Assembly: GCF_000173355.1 (NCBI RefSeq)
Contig: NZ_ABXA01000036.1
Coordinates: 1-64,000 of the forward strand
Direction: 5' to 3'
Source of the DNA: Anaerococcus hydrogenalis DSM 7454
GTDB taxonomy: Bacteria; Bacillota; Clostridia; Tissierellales; Peptoniphilaceae
Length of the DNA stretch: 64,000 nucleotides
Part shown: positions 26,344-33,027 of the stretch, piece by piece
How positions within the stretch are numbered: the stretch's first letter is position 1
How the letters are laid out: the number at the start of each line of letters is the position of its first letter
The notes under the pieces: model-generated
Told to the model about the DNA's origin: nothing
The model's database searches: none
What the model saw: only the letters and a program-made list of their open reading frames with translations
Translations under genes and position numbers: made by a program

Positions 26344-27159
26344 ATGAGAAATTTTATTAGAGAAAAGAAAATAGTTTGTGGAAAAAAATATATGGAAGTT
26401 GATCTATATTCTTTAAATGAAAATCAACTTGATAAGAAAAAATCTAAGAGGAGTAAAAAGAAAAAAGTATCTCTACCAAAACAGGATAAGCTTAATGATA
26501 AAAATGCTAGAAGAAAATTTATTTGGCTTGCTGAATCAAATTTTGGAGAAGGGGATATATTTTTAACTCTTACCTATAAAGATAAATATTTACCTAAGTC
26601 TTATGATGAGGCTAATAAGGAGATGACTAATTTTTTTCTAAGGATTAGAAGAAGAATAAAAACCTTGGGATTAGATCCTGAATTTAAGTATATAGTGGTT
26701 ACTTCTGAAAAGAAAAGTAAAGATGAGTCTATTAGGTTTCATCACCATTTACTTATTAAAAGTTCCTTGGGAAGAGATGAGATAGAAAATTTATGGAGAA
26801 GGAGAAGAAAAAAGGGAGAAAAGATTGGAGATACTATTGGTTATGCTAATAGTAAAAGAATACAAGAGGATGTGAATACAGGTATTTTAGGTTTGGCAAA
26901 TTATTTGGCTAGGCATTGTACCTATAGGAGAAGGTGGTCTTGCAGTAAAAATTTAGAAAGACCATATATAAGAACTAATGACCACAAGTATTCCAGGAAA
27001 AAATTAATAGAGTATGCACTAGATCCTTATGATATCCAAAGGTGGGAGAGAATATATAAGGGTTACAAGATTACCGATAAAGATAATGGAATAGTGGCTA
27101 CTTATAATGATTTTACCGGGTGGTCTATATATTTGAAACTTAGAAAGAGATTATGTTAG
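26344..27159 (+). CDS. rolling-circle replication-type HUH protein (Rep-like)
   Basis: 271 aa. Shows the three motifs of HUH endonuclease Rep proteins (phage gpII / ORF2-G2P type): motif 1 FLTLTYKDKYLP, the metal-binding HUH motif RFHHHLLIK, and motif 3 ANYLARHCTYRRRW with the candidate nicking Tyr in NYLA. Basic N-terminus (KKKSKRSKKKKVS). It would nick origin DNA to start replication. No helicase loader, primase or DnaB-like gene is present, so this may be the phage replication initiator. An origin was not identified. Confidence 0.75.
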   Translation: MRNFIREKKIVCGKKYMEVDLYSLNENQLDKKKSKRSKKKKVSLPKQDKLNDKNARRKFIWLAESNFGEGDIFLTLTYKDKYLPKSYDEANKEMTNFFLRIRRRIKTLGLDPEFKYIVVTSEKKSKDESIRFHHHLLIKSSLGRDEIENLWRRRRKKGEKIGDTIGYANSKRIQEDVNTGILGLANYLARHCTYRRRWSCSKNLERPYIRTNDHKYSRKKLIEYALDPYDIQRWERIYKGYKITDKDNGIVATYNDFTGWSIYLKLRKRLC

Positions 27160-27168
27160 GAGAAAAAG

Positions 27169-27525
27169 ATGGAAAGATTTAGTATTTTAAATCCAAATTT
27201 ATTTGAGGAGTTTCTTGCAACTTGTGATAGTCATCTTAATGCAGTGATGGTAAAAATTTTAAAGGGGGAATTTGGTTCTGGAGATATAAATATAAAAATC
27301 TCCTTATCTGCTATTAATGATGAAGTAAAAATACCAAGAGAAGGTGATGATTTTGAGATAAGGACTTTTGTAAAGCCCGTTATTGATTTTAATGTGAAAT
27401 CAAGCTTGAAAAAGTCTTTTTCTGATAAGGGAGCTAGTGATACAGATAATATGGTTATTGAGCTTTCTGATAAGTGCATAAAAATTGGCAAGATTGATGA
27501 TGGGCAAATGGATTTTTTTAATTAG
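27169..27525 (+). CDS. hypothetical phage protein (118 aa)
   Basis: Begins MERFSILNPNLFEEFLATCD; beta-rich centre (INIKISLSAINDEVKIP); ends DDGQMDFFN. Follows rep by 9 bp with SD AGGAGAAAA. The acidic-aromatic tail recalls SSB-interacting tips, but no family is recognised. Confidence 0.5.
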   Translation: MERFSILNPNLFEEFLATCDSHLNAVMVKILKGEFGSGDINIKISLSAINDEVKIPREGDDFEIRTFVKPVIDFNVKSSLKKSFSDKGASDTDNMVIELSDKCIKIGKIDDGQMDFFN

Positions 27526-27534
27526 GAGGAAGAA

Positions 27535-27724
27535 ATGTTTTTAAAGATTAAATATGAAAATGAATCGGCTATATTTTTGAATACTGATTTTTTTTAGGGT
27601 TTGTAGGGTTGATGTTGAAGATAAGTCTGCCCGTTTGGAGATTATTAATAGGAATGGGGAAGAAGAAATATTTGATGCTATTGAATATTCTGGAGAGTTT
27701 AAAGATTTTGTGGAGGGCTTATAG
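27535..27724 (+). pseudogene. small phage protein, frame broken at a T8 run
   Basis: Good SD (AGGAGGAAG). Starts MFLKIKYENESAIFLNTDFF and stops at TAG 27595 directly after eight T (27588-27595). Skipping one T continues as RVCRVDVEDKSARLEIINR and ends at TAG 27724, where the next gene starts by overlap. The repaired product is about 62 aa. Either a sequence error, phase variation or +1 recoding; the same GAT-T-run-stop context occurs in the Dit gene. Confidence 0.45.
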
Positions 27725-27903
27725 TGCCTGTAATTATTAAATATTTAAATTTGATGATACTTGTAGGTGATTTTTGCTATTTTGGTTTTAAAAGATTTGG
27801 AACAATAAAGTTAGATTTTTCTAGATTTGATTTTGGATTAGTATTTGGGCAAGTGTCAGTTTTGGCTTTTGTTGGAATTATTGTTTATAGGTTTTTAGGA
27901 TAG
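27724..27903 (+). CDS. small membrane-like phage protein (59 aa)
   Basis: GTG start overlapping the previous stop codon by one base. Aromatic and hydrophobic (LNLMILVGDFCYFGFKRFG, then FGQVSVLAFVGIIVYRFLG), with one probable transmembrane helix at the C-terminus. Unknown function. Confidence 0.4.
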   Translation: MPVIIKYLNLMILVGDFCYFGFKRFGTIKLDFSRFDFGLVFGQVSVLAFVGIIVYRFLG

Positions 27904-27911
27904 GAGTAATT

Positions 27912-28106
27912 TTGTTAAGGATTAAGACTAATAGGTTTTTTAAGAATTTGTTTATGGGTTTTGGTAGACCTAAAAAGATTTATGTAAGTATAAGGCAAGA
28001 TGAAGAAACGTCAATAATTTCTTTTGGAGATTTTCAGTTTGATTTGAGGGAGATTGGTCTTTGTTTGAAAGAAGTGGAGGCAATGGATGAAAAAGAAAGT
28101 GAATAA
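27912..28106 (+). CDS. hypothetical phage protein (64 aa)
   Basis: TTG start after TAGGAG. LRIKTNRFFKNLFMGFGRP is basic; the end, EVEAMDEKESE, is acidic. Overlaps the next gene by 20 bp. Confidence 0.4.
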   Translation: MLRIKTNRFFKNLFMGFGRPKKIYVSIRQDEETSIISFGDFQFDLREIGLCLKEVEAMDEKESE

Positions 28107-28332
28107 TGTAAGAGATATGGTTATTAGTGTAGAGTTTGATCCTATAGAAATTGGATTTATTCAAGCTAGTATTGATACTTATTTGGAAAAGGCAAGGGAA
28201 AAATTTGGAGATAAAGATGATTTGGTTAATTTACCATCAATTGAATCTATGGCAATGACTTGTCTTGGTAAATTCGATAAGGCTGAAGATGAGCTAGAAA
28301 AAAATTATGAATGGGGAGAAATAGATGATTAA
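28087..28332 (+). CDS. hypothetical phage protein (81 aa)
   Basis: Starts inside the previous gene with MKKKVNNVRDMVISVEFDP and ends YEWGEIDD, overlapping ssb by 8 bp. Compact overlaps suggest coupling to SSB production. No family recognised. Confidence 0.5.
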   Translation: MKKKVNNVRDMVISVEFDPIEIGFIQASIDTYLEKAREKFGDKDDLVNLPSIESMAMTCLGKFDKAEDELEKNYEWGEIDD

Positions 28333-28771
28333 CAATTTGACTCTAGTAGGTAGGCTTGTTAAGGATCCTGAGCTTAGGTATACAAGGTCTAATATTGGTG
28401 TTTGTTCTTTTGTACTTGCTGTGGATAGGGAAATGAGCAAGGAAAAAAGAGAAGAGGCAGAGGCAAATAATTATCCTACGGCAGATTTTCCAAGGATAGT
28501 TGTATGGGGCAAGATGGGAGAGATTTGTTCTAAGTATCTCCAAAAAGGCTCTTTATGTGCTATAGTTGGCAAAATTCAAACTGGTTCATACAAGGACAAG
28601 GACGGAAAGATGGTTTATACAACTGATGTAAGAGCTGATAGGGTTAGGTTTTTGGATTCAAAGGCTAGTGGAGATAAGGATAAGGCTGATTCTCATAATA
28701 ATATTACAAGCATTGATGATTATTTTAGTGATGATTTTGTGGAAATTCAGGATGATAATATTCCTTTTTAG
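28325..28771 (+). CDS. ssb: single-stranded DNA-binding protein
   Basis: 148 aa with an OB fold: NLTLVGRLVKDPELRYT, FPRIVVWGKMGEICSKYL, KGSLCAIVGKIQTGSY and a flexible tail ending DDNIPF, the conserved protein-interaction tip of bacterial SSB. Protects single-stranded DNA during phage replication, which fits a Rep that generates such DNA. Confidence 0.95.
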   Translation: MINNLTLVGRLVKDPELRYTRSNIGVCSFVLAVDREMSKEKREEAEANNYPTADFPRIVVWGKMGEICSKYLQKGSLCAIVGKIQTGSYKDKDGKMVYTTDVRADRVRFLDSKASGDKDKADSHNNITSIDDYFSDDFVEIQDDNIPF

Positions 28772-28778
28772 GTGAGTT

Positions 28779-28967
28779 ATGGAAAAATTGTATTTTATGG
28801 TTACTGCTGATGAATTGGAGTGGCCAATTGCTGTCGGTAGGTCTATTGAGGAGTTGGCGAAGGAAACTGGCAAGTCTGAGATGGCTATTTATTTTAAAAT
28901 GAGAAATCAAAGGCTTGGTAGAAGACAAAATGGTTATAAGGTGGAAGTTGTGGAGGTGGAAGAATGA
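28779..28967 (+). CDS. small HTH-like phage protein (62 aa)
   Basis: MVTADELEWPIAVGRSIEEL followed by AKETGKSEMAIYFKMRNQR resembles the many short Firmicutes phage proteins of this shape, predicted to have one helix-turn-helix. Lies in the replication operon. Target unknown. Confidence 0.5.
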   Translation: MEKLYFMVTADELEWPIAVGRSIEELAKETGKSEMAIYFKMRNQRLGRRQNGYKVEVVEVEE

Positions 28968-29017
28968 AAACTAAGGAATTTATTAAAAGATTTGAAAAAT
29001 TGTGCTTTAAGAGGTAA
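28964..29017 (+). CDS. possible 17-aa peptide between ssb and rusA genes
   Basis: ATGA overlap with the previous stop; reads MKTKEFIKRFEKLCFKR. A coupled start with an SD (GGAGGTGG) just upstream supports translation, but so short a product may only serve coupling to rusA 3 bp later. Confidence 0.3.
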   Translation: MKTKEFIKRFEKLCFKR

Positions 29018-29020
29018 ACA

Positions 29021-29407
29021 ATGAACTTAATTAGAAAGATTGTTTGGCATGGTAGGCCTATTACTAAGAAAAATCATCAAAGAATTGTAGGTCGAGGAAA
29101 GCGTAAGTGGATTGTACCGAGTAAAGAGTTTATTAATTATCAAAACATATGTTTATATCAAGTTAAGAAAAAAGATAAGTTGCAATTATCCACTCCTATT
29201 AATCTTAAATGTTTATATTATATGCCTACTAATCATAGAGTTGATCTTGTAAATTTACTAGAGGCAACTTGTGATATTTTAGTTGAAGCTCATGTAATTG
29301 GAGATGATAATTCTAAAATTATAAAATCTCATGATGGATCTAGAGTCCTATATGATAAAGATTCTCCAAGGGTTGAAATTTATTTGGAGGAATTTATAGA
29401 TGAATAA
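29021..29407 (+). CDS. rusA: RusA-family Holliday junction resolvase
   Basis: 128 aa, the size of RusA. The catalytic region RVDLVNLLEATCDILVEA and VIGDDNSKIIKSHDGSRV holds the conserved Asp residues. Cuts branched DNA made during phage replication and recombination. In the replication operon between SSB and dUTPase. Confidence 0.88.
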   Translation: MNLIRKIVWHGRPITKKNHQRIVGRGKRKWIVPSKEFINYQNICLYQVKKKDKLQLSTPINLKCLYYMPTNHRVDLVNLLEATCDILVEAHVIGDDNSKIIKSHDGSRVLYDKDSPRVEIYLEEFIDE

Positions 29408-29561
29408 TACTTCTTGTTTAAATAAATTAGATTTTGACTTAGATATAATAATTAATGTTTTAAGAGATGATTTTGGTTTTAAAGATTTAGATATAGATTG
29501 TTTTTTGTGTTTATTAGAGTTTAAAATTGATGATAATTTTGAGGAGGTTTTTAGTGATTAA
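29400..29561 (+). CDS. hypothetical acidic phage protein (53 aa)
   Basis: Overlaps rusA by 8 bp and dut by 8 bp. Asp/Leu-rich (LDFDLDIIINVLRDDFGF, LDIDCFLCLLEFKIDD). No family recognised; the overlaps on both sides support it being real. Confidence 0.45.
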   Translation: MNNTSCLNKLDFDLDIIINVLRDDFGFKDLDIDCFLCLLEFKIDDNFEEVFSD

Positions 29562-29958
29562 GTACAAGGCACCTTACATATTAAGTAAAAAAGATGGAGA
29601 TATTGGCTATGATGTAAGAGCTATTGAAGATAGGATATTGGAGCCAATGGAAACTGCTACTATTTCTACTGGTGTTTTCTTGGAGTTAGATGATGGTTTT
29701 TATGCTGATTTAAGGGCAAGGTCTGGTAATTCTAGTAGGGGTTTAATTTGCAATTTGGGTCTTATTGATACTTCTTATAGGGGTGAAATTAAGGCTTCTA
29801 TTACTAATTTAACTGGTAATGATTATGAAATAAAAAAAGGCGATAGGATTGGCCAACTTGTTTTTAGGAAAGAAAGTATGGTTGATTTGGAAAAAGATTT
29901 GGAGATTGATTGTAATACTGATAGAGGTGTCAAGGGTTTTGGGTCTTCTGGTAGGTAG
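29554..29958 (+). CDS. dut: dUTPase (trimeric)
   Basis: 134 aa from the GTG at 29554, after GAGGAGG; the ATG-initiated longer frame has no role. Motifs are in order: GYDVRA (1), LRARSGNSSRG (2), LGLIDTSYRGEI (3), RIGQLVF (4) and GVKGFGSSGR (5). Hydrolyses dUTP to dUMP, keeping uracil out of phage DNA. Confidence 0.93.
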   Translation: MIKYKAPYILSKKDGDIGYDVRAIEDRILEPMETATISTGVFLELDDGFYADLRARSGNSSRGLICNLGLIDTSYRGEIKASITNLTGNDYEIKKGDRIGQLVFRKESMVDLEKDLEIDCNTDRGVKGFGSSGR

Positions 29959-29984
29959 TTATTTATAAGTTTTAAGGAGAAGTG

Positions 29985-30464
29985 ATGAATTATAGAAAGA
30001 TTAGGGAAAGTAGGAAGCGTAGGGAAAATATTGAGATTGTAAAGGTTAGGCTTTCGAATTATGGAAAAAATCTTAAATTAATTGATGATATCAGGGCTGA
30101 AATTGTGGAAAAAAGGGACAGGCTTGATGCTCTCCGTTGTGGGTGGTCGGATTCTGATCCTACTTTTAGTGGTGGAACTAGCCAAGAGGAGAAAATTATA
30201 CTTATTCTTGATGAAATTAAATTTTTGGAGGATGAGATAAGAAAAATTCTACTTGATTGTGAGGAAATTTCTAATGCTATTGCTAAGCTTAATGATAATA
30301 TGCTTCAGTCTATTGTTTTTAGGCTTTGGGTTTATGATAAGTATAGTGATAAGCACGATACTATCAGAGGAATTGCTAGAAAGTATGATTTGTCTAAGAA
30401 TATGATTTGGAGAAAGAGTGATACTGCTTTGTTGAGCATTTATAAAAGTCTTTATAATGATTAG
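29985..30464 (+). CDS. late-gene regulator-like protein (DUF1492/ArpU type)
   Basis: 159 aa. A coiled-coil N-terminal half with the loop SDPTFSGGTSQEEKI, then a sigma-region-4-like HTH (TIRGIARKYDLSKNMIWRKS). This shape and its place at the end of the early operon match the DUF1492 / RinA-ArpU group, which activates phage late transcription. Assignment by architecture. Confidence 0.65.
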   Translation: MNYRKIRESRKRRENIEIVKVRLSNYGKNLKLIDDIRAEIVEKRDRLDALRCGWSDSDPTFSGGTSQEEKIILILDEIKFLEDEIRKILLDCEEISNAIAKLNDNMLQSIVFRLWVYDKYSDKHDTIRGIARKYDLSKNMIWRKSDTALLSIYKSLYND

Positions 30465-30482
30465 GTGAAACTAGCTTATAAG

Positions 30483-30511
30483 TTGTATTTTACTATTATT
30501 AGTGGTATTAT
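30483..30511 (+). promoter_or_regulatory. promoter of the repeat RNA / MazF-like locus
   Basis: TTGTAT (30483-30488), 17-bp spacer, TATTAT (30506-30511). It lies after the late-regulator stop and reads into the repeated RNA. Confidence 0.6.
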
Positions 30512-30517
30512 ATAAGT

Positions 30518-30618
30518 ACCAAAAGCCTTATACGTTAAGGATACGGTTTTAAAGGAGAAAGAGCCTTATTAGTTAAGGCTAACCGAAGGTATGCTCTTGT
30601 GGCATACCTAATTTTTTT
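30518..30618 (+). ncRNA. structured repeat RNA upstream of MazF-like gene (antitoxin RNA candidate)
   Basis: About 100 nt between a good promoter and a terminator. Two imperfect 38-nt units each carry a hairpin: CCTTA-TACGT-TAAGG (30526-30540) and AGCCTTA-TTAGT-TAAGGCT (30562-30580). CGGTT after the first hairpin can pair with AACCG (30581-30585) after the second. AGGTATGC/GCATACCT plus T7 then forms a terminator (30587-30618). No ORF. The toxin-like gene starts 12 bp later. This is the promoter, repeats, terminator, toxin order of type III toxin-antitoxin loci. Confidence 0.55.
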
Positions 30619-30629
30619 ATGAGGATAGA

Positions 30630-30983
30630 ATGGATATTGAAAAATTTGGTGTATATTTAGTAAATTTTTATAAATCAACTGGTGGGGAGTTATCTGGTAA
30701 ACATTATGCCATAGCTATAACTGATTTTAATAAAGAGCATAAAACTTTTGTTGCAGTACCTATTACAAGCAAGAAATCAGGTAAGAAGTATAGGGGTGGT
30801 TTTACTATTTATTGTAATAAATATCAAGAAAATCCTAGTAAAGAAAAAGCTTTCGCTATGGTTAGCAAAATCAGAGAGGTTTCAATACATAGAGTTTATG
30901 GAGATATGATTTATAAGTTAGATTATGAAGATATTGAAAAATTAAAGAAGTCTGTTTATAAAGTTTTTGATTTTTTGAATTAA
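30630..30983 (+). CDS. MazF/PemK/ToxN-fold protein, candidate toxin
   Basis: 117 aa, the size of MazF. KFGVYLVNFYKSTGGELSGK, HYAIAITDF, FVAVPITSKKSG and FAMVSKIREVSIHRVYG follow the strands of a MazF/PemK barrel. It shares GKHY and the PITS/PLSS strand with the larger protein at 21188. MazF and type III ToxN toxins are RNA endonucleases with the same fold, so RNA cleavage is a fair guess. There is no protein antitoxin gene upstream; the structured RNA at 30518 is the candidate partner. SD is weak (GAGGATAG). Confidence 0.65.
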   Translation: MDIEKFGVYLVNFYKSTGGELSGKHYAIAITDFNKEHKTFVAVPITSKKSGKKYRGGFTIYCNKYQENPSKEKAFAMVSKIREVSIHRVYGDMIYKLDYEDIEKLKKSVYKVFDFLN

Positions 30984-31020
30984 TAATTTTTTAATAAATA
31001 TCTTTATAATGATTGAGATT

Positions 31021-31043
31021 AGAGTGGTTTGCCACTCTTTTTT
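31021..31043 (+). terminator. rho-independent terminator after MazF-like gene
   Basis: AGAGTGG-TTTG-CCACTCT and T6. Confidence 0.8.
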
Positions 31044-31066
31044 ATTTGATTTTTTTCAAAAAGGTG

Positions 31067-31095
31067 TTGACTATAATATAAGTCGGTAGTATAAT
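31067..31095 (+). promoter_or_regulatory. strong promoter for small-peptide locus
   Basis: TTGACT, 17-bp spacer, TATAAT. The transcript would start about 20 bp before an AAAGGAGG ribosome site. Confidence 0.7.
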
Positions 31096-31122
31096 ATAAG
31101 TATGAAAGGAGGAAATAATATA

Positions 31123-31221
31123 ATGATTAAAGGCATAAAAAAATTGAAGATTACAGAAATTGAAATCGACCTCAACATTGTAATCTTCAAAATAAAAATT
31201 AAACTAACTAAGAGCTCTTAG
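31123..31221 (+). CDS. 32-aa peptide with strong ribosome site
   Basis: Preceded by AAAGGAGG at good distance. Sequence starts MIKGIKKLKITEIEIDLNIV, then alternating basic and aliphatic residues to KLTKSS. The coding DNA holds a 9-bp inverted repeat (GAAGATTAC / GTAATCTTC), and the end overlaps an AAGAGCT/AGCTCTT hairpin. A strong promoter and SD argue it is expressed. Unknown family. Confidence 0.45.
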   Translation: MIKGIKKLKITEIEIDLNIVIFKIKIKLTKSS

Positions 31222-31256
31222 CTCTTGGTTGGTATAATCATTATATTATAATTTTT

Positions 31257-31367
31257 ATGAAAATCAATTTTGAATGTAAGAAAACTACAAGAAAAGAGAA
31301 AATACAAGGAATTATTGGTTGGGGACTTTTTATCTTGATTATTATCTTATTTAAAAAGTTTTTATAG
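31257..31367 (+). CDS. 36-aa hydrophobic peptide
   Basis: Reads MKINFECKKTTRKEKIQ, then the hydrophobic helix GIIGWGLFILIIILF and KKFL. The charged-hydrophobic-charged layout is that of small membrane peptides, including type I toxins. No clear SD precedes it, so expression would be low or controlled by RNA structure. The next gene's SD overlaps its stop. Confidence 0.4.
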   Translation: MKINFECKKTTRKEKIQGIIGWGLFILIIILFKKFL

Positions 31368-31375
31368 GAGGTAGT

Positions 31376-31561
31376 ATGACTGAGAAGAAAACAAGTGATG
31401 CTCAACTTAGAGCTAGTAGAAAATGGGATGCTAAGAATCCTGATGTTAAGAAGAAGTCTAGGAACAAATCGGGTTGTAAGGCTTATATAAGGGACTGGGC
31501 AAATGAAGAAGATTTGCTTGAAGTTGAAGAATGGATTAGGCTTAGAAGAGAAAATTTATAA
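31376..31561 (+). CDS. small phage/MGE protein (61 aa)
   Basis: MTEKKTSDAQLRASRKWDAK and later YIRDWANEEDLLEVEEWI resembles short proteins frequent on Firmicutes mobile elements (from memory), of unknown role. SD AGGAGGTAG. Basic first half, amphipathic helix in the second. Confidence 0.6.
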   Translation: MTEKKTSDAQLRASRKWDAKNPDVKKKSRNKSGCKAYIRDWANEEDLLEVEEWIRLRRENL

Positions 31562-31626
31562 AAAGTGGGACAAATTTCCTATTTTATGGTATACTATTTG
31601 TAAGATTAAAAGTGTATACATTTTAA

Positions 31627-31654
31627 AGGCGAACGATTAGGTTCGTCTTTTTTT
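31627..31654 (+). terminator. rho-independent terminator
   Basis: AGGCGAAC-GATTAG-GTTCGTCT and T7. An extended -10 (TGGTATACT, 31587-31595) lies about 30 bp upstream, so a very short RNA may end here. The terminator at 32158 is closely similar. Confidence 0.65.
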
Positions 31655-31669
31655 ATGCCTAAATGTTTG

Positions 31670-31751
31670 ATCCAGACTGCTATCCTCCTTAATTATTATA
31701 TATTTCTGGTTGTTGTTGATACTATTCATAATTTGTTATAGCAGTCTGGAT
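31670..31751. repeat. 14-bp perfect inverted repeat around 54 bp
   Basis: ATCCAGACTGCTAT at 31670-31683 and its exact reverse complement at 31738-31751. The loop contains CCTCCTT, complementary to ribosome binding sites. It lies in a 275-bp gap without other gene candidates. Could be an RNA hairpin or the footprint of a small insertion. Confidence 0.6.
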
Positions 31752-31836
31752 GAAATGGTTAGTTATTAAGTTTTATTTTATTGTATAGTCTTATATTTTT
31801 TGATATATTTATTATATAAAAATATAGGAGGATTAT

Positions 31837-32053
31837 ATGAAAGATTACGTTGTTTTACAGGTTTCTCTTAAGGAAAAGCTTGTTGGTACTGGTTCTAAAA
31901 ATCTTAAAGAGTTGGAGAAGGTTATTAATGAACAGGCTGCTAAAGGCTACAGACTACATACTACATACTATTTCTACTTCTAATGGTGGCAGTAAAGGTT
32001 TAATGGGTGGAGATAGAATTCAAGCTACTATGGTTTTTGAATCTATTGATTAA
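31837..32053 (+). pseudogene. DUF4177-like protein, frameshifted by a 7-bp tandem duplication
   Basis: SD AGGAGG. The first part reads MKDYVVLQVSLKEKLVGTG, then LEKVINEQAAKGYRLHT; the rest, in another frame, reads ISTSNGGSKGLMGGDRIQ and ends FESID. The break is a tandem ACTACAT ACTACAT at 31953-31966. Removing one copy restores a 69-aa DUF4177-like protein. As read, translation stops at 48 aa. The duplication may be reversible. Confidence 0.65.
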
Positions 32054-32157
32054 TTGTTTATAAATTATTTTTAAAACTTATGAATACGCTAGTAGATATT
32101 TATAAATATTAATGACTACAAGTCTATATTGTTAGATATAGAAAAACATATACAAGT

Positions 32158-32183
32158 AAGGCGAGTTTAGACTCGTCTTTTTT
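32158..32183 (+). terminator. rho-independent terminator
   Basis: AAGGCGAGT-TTAG-ACTCGTCTT with T6. Ends the block before the packaging genes. Confidence 0.7.
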
Positions 32184-32223
32184 ATATCTAAATATAAATT
32201 ATTAAATGAAGTGGTGATAACAT

Positions 32224-32535
32224 TTGAAAAAGTATAAGGACCAAAATAAAAAGTTCTATGACAGTAAGGCATGGAAGACATGTAGAGAGTACTACATAAG
32301 TAAACGAATATTAGAAGACGGTGGACTATGTGAGATATGTAAAGAAAGTCCGGGTGTAATATGCGACCATATAATTGAATTAGATGAAGTAAATGTTAAT
32401 GATCCTAATATAAGCTTAAACCATGACAATATACAGTTACTATGCATAGAATGTCACAATAAAAAAACTTTCACAAAGGATAGACGAATAATAATTTTTG
32501 ATGACAATGGAAACCCAATTATAAGTGAATGCTAA
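32224..32535 (+). CDS. HNH endonuclease
   Basis: 103 aa; TTG start after GTGGTGAT. The HNH core reads CEICKESPGVICDHIIELDE, then SLNHDNIQLLCIECHNKKT, with both zinc Cys pairs present. HNH proteins directly before small terminase genes in cos-type phages assist terminase cutting, so its position is telling. Confidence 0.92.
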   Translation: MKKYKDQNKKFYDSKAWKTCREYYISKRILEDGGLCEICKESPGVICDHIIELDEVNVNDPNISLNHDNIQLLCIECHNKKTFTKDRRIIIFDDNGNPIISEC

Positions 32536-32673
32536 AAATAAAAACTAAACTTAGAACCTCCCCCTGTCTAGAAACAAATAAATCAATCAAATCGAGCGAC
32601 GCCCAACATTCATTTAATGCACAGGAGATTTGCCATAACCCCCACCCTAATTTTTTAAGAAAGGAGATTAAAT
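32536..32673. other. candidate cos / packaging region
   Basis: 138 bp without a gene between HNH and the small terminase gene, with C-rich blocks (CCTCCCCCTGTC, CGAGCGACGCCC, CCCCCACCC) that stand out from the AT-rich surroundings. cos sites in HNH-carrying phages of this type usually lie here. The exact cut site cannot be read from sequence alone. Confidence 0.4.
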
Positions 32674-33027
32674 TTGACAAACTTAGAACAAGATAAAAGG
32701 ATAAAAAAAGAGATTAATAAATTTAGAAAATTTATAAAAGACTTAGATACAGAAGAAAAGAGAATGGCAATGAACATGGTTAATGAGCTTGCCTTTATGA
32801 AAATTACTCTTGAAGATTTGAAAAAAGAGGTTAATGCTAATGGTGTAGTAACAGAAATGCCACAAGGTGAGTATTCAATTACCAGAGAAAATCCTGCCTT
32901 GAAATCATATAACACAATGATACAAAGATACAATTCTACACTTAAACAACTTGATGATTATATAAACAAAATAAGTCCTCAAACTGATGAACTAGATACT
33001 CTAAGTCAATTTTTACAAAAAAGATGA
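32674..33027 (+). CDS. terS: terminase small subunit (P27-like)
   Basis: 117 aa; TTG start after AAAGGAGAT. All-helical, charged, with the NPALKSYNTMIQRYNSTLKQ block typical of P27-type small terminases. Recognises phage DNA for packaging. Overlaps the large subunit gene by 4 bp. Confidence 0.8.
   Translation: MTNLEQDKRIKKEINKFRKFIKDLDTEEKRMAMNMVNELAFMKITLEDLKKEVNANGVVTEMPQGEYSITRENPALKSYNTMIQRYNSTLKQLDDYINKISPQTDELDTLSQFLQKR

Noticed and set aside
30524-30580. Two 38-nt repeats as a CRISPR array
   Set aside because: Only two imperfect units, no unique spacers and no cas genes; hairpins and terminator fit a structured RNA.
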